Part shown: in pieces, positions 63,675 to 64,000 of the stretch
How the letters are laid out: each line of letters starts with the position of its first letter
Numbering within the stretch: position 1 is the stretch's first letter
Assembly: GCA_977006965.1 (NCBI GenBank)
Contig: OZ345365.1
Span: 1,984,001-2,048,000 of the forward strand
Direction: 5' to 3'
DNA: 64,000 nucleotides
Source of the DNA: Phymatolithon calcareum
Taxonomy: Eukaryota; Rhodophyta; Florideophyceae; Hapalidiales
Made by a program: the position numbers and the translations under genes
The notes under the pieces: generated by a model
Told to the model about the DNA's origin: nothing
Databases searched by the model: none
What the model saw: the letters and a program-made list of their open reading frames with translations, nothing else

Positions 63675-64000
63675 AACTCACATTCTTGACCAAAGTCAAC
63701 CAGCGAAAGAGCGAGCAATACCAGGAATACATCTCTGAACTCGAAGAGAAAGATGGTCCAGCAGCGGTGAAGCAGCTAGCCAGGATGAAGAAAAAGATAA
63801 AAGGGAGAACAGCTCGCAACAAGATGATTGGAAAACCAATGAACCATGCATTATTCTCAGCACACATTTCGAGAACTTGCCACAGTACCGAAAAGTGGCA
63901 ACCTTGCCCCAGGAAATTCCGGTGTCCCGAAGGAATGAAGGAATCAATCGAAGAAGCCATTCGAAAGTCTCCAACTGGAAAAGCCCCAGGTGCGGACGAG
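63675..64000 (+). mobile_element. Non-LTR element, copy B (partial, leaves the window)
   Basis: The same target sequence AACTCACATTCTTGA (63675-63689) and the same 5'-truncated start as at 52190 are seen. The linker coding region is open to the window end (KSPTGKAPGADE). Sharing of the junction shows the insertion predates the duplication. Confidence 0.93.

Larger units (their letters stand above)
56329..64000 (+). repeat. Tandem segmental duplication, copy B (runs off the window)
   Basis: It is collinear with 45629-52501 and in the same orientation, about 10.7 kb downstream. It is longer mainly because of the 858-bp solo LTR plus 4-bp TSD at 62376-63237. Both protein genes are disabled here while open in copy A. 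Confidence 0.95.

Noticed and set aside
1-64000. tRNA, rRNA and CRISPR features
   Set aside because: No GGTTCGAATCC-type B box with a matching cloverleaf, no rRNA blocks and no regularly spaced direct repeats were found. The window is eukaryotic.

Overview
This is a eukaryotic nuclear window. It has spliceosomal introns, TATA and AATAAA signals, secreted and Golgi-type proteins, and several classes of eukaryotic transposon. The host genes are few, mostly single-exon and compact, and sit in a sea of nested, decayed mobile elements. Intron-poor gene islands, FkbM-type methyltransferases, a GH13 alpha-amylase and 38-residue Sel1 arrays would fit a red alga (florideophyte type). That assignment is an inference and no marker gene in the window proves it.

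Layout. 1-8.6 kb holds only repeats and broken elements: a piggyBac-like TTAA element (2568-4016), a decayed APE-endonuclease non-LTR retrotransposon on the minus strand (4202-6784) and small reverse-transcriptase (RT) fragments. 8.6-10.5 kb is a Sel1-repeat gene on the minus strand, split by a 962-bp hAT element with perfect 8-bp target-site duplications (TSDs). 10.6-16.7 kb is a 6.1-kb element with 31-bp terminal inverted repeats (TIRs). It encodes a Plavaka/CACTA-like transposase with one in-frame amber codon and a second, spliced gene. 17.1-29.7 kb is a nested graveyard in which most layers can be ordered by TSDs. They include 5'-truncated non-LTR copies, a hAT miniature element, a larger hAT transposase remnant, a CTAG-duplicating DNA transposon and uncharacterised repeats.

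30.4-45.2 kb is the main gene island: a 12-unit Sel1-repeat protein with a truncated pseudogene copy next to it, a large ankyrin/acidic/RING-H2 protein, an Sds3-like coiled-coil protein, a possible 8-cysteine secreted protein, and an FkbM methyltransferase with a predicted 31-nt intron. A divergently transcribed FkbM paralogue follows (45.7 kb), then a secreted GH13 alpha-amylase (48.5 kb).

From about 45.63 kb the sequence is a large tandem duplication. Copy A (45.63 to at least 52.50 kb) recurs as copy B (56.33 to 64.00 kb, running off the window) with few differences by eye. In copy A both genes are open. In copy B the FkbM gene has a nonsense codon and the amylase an 8-bp deletion, and an 858-bp solo LTR has inserted, with copy A giving the exact empty site. 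The non-LTR element at 52.19 kb carries its TSD in both copies, so it predates the duplication.

Functional links between host genes are weak. The FkbM and amylase proteins both look destined for the secretory pathway and act on glycans. The Sel1 and ankyrin/RING proteins look like protein-interaction scaffolds and a ubiquitin ligase. All homology statements rest on motif recognition by eye. Many apparent long ORFs start at GTG, TTG or CTG, so ATG starts were chosen here.
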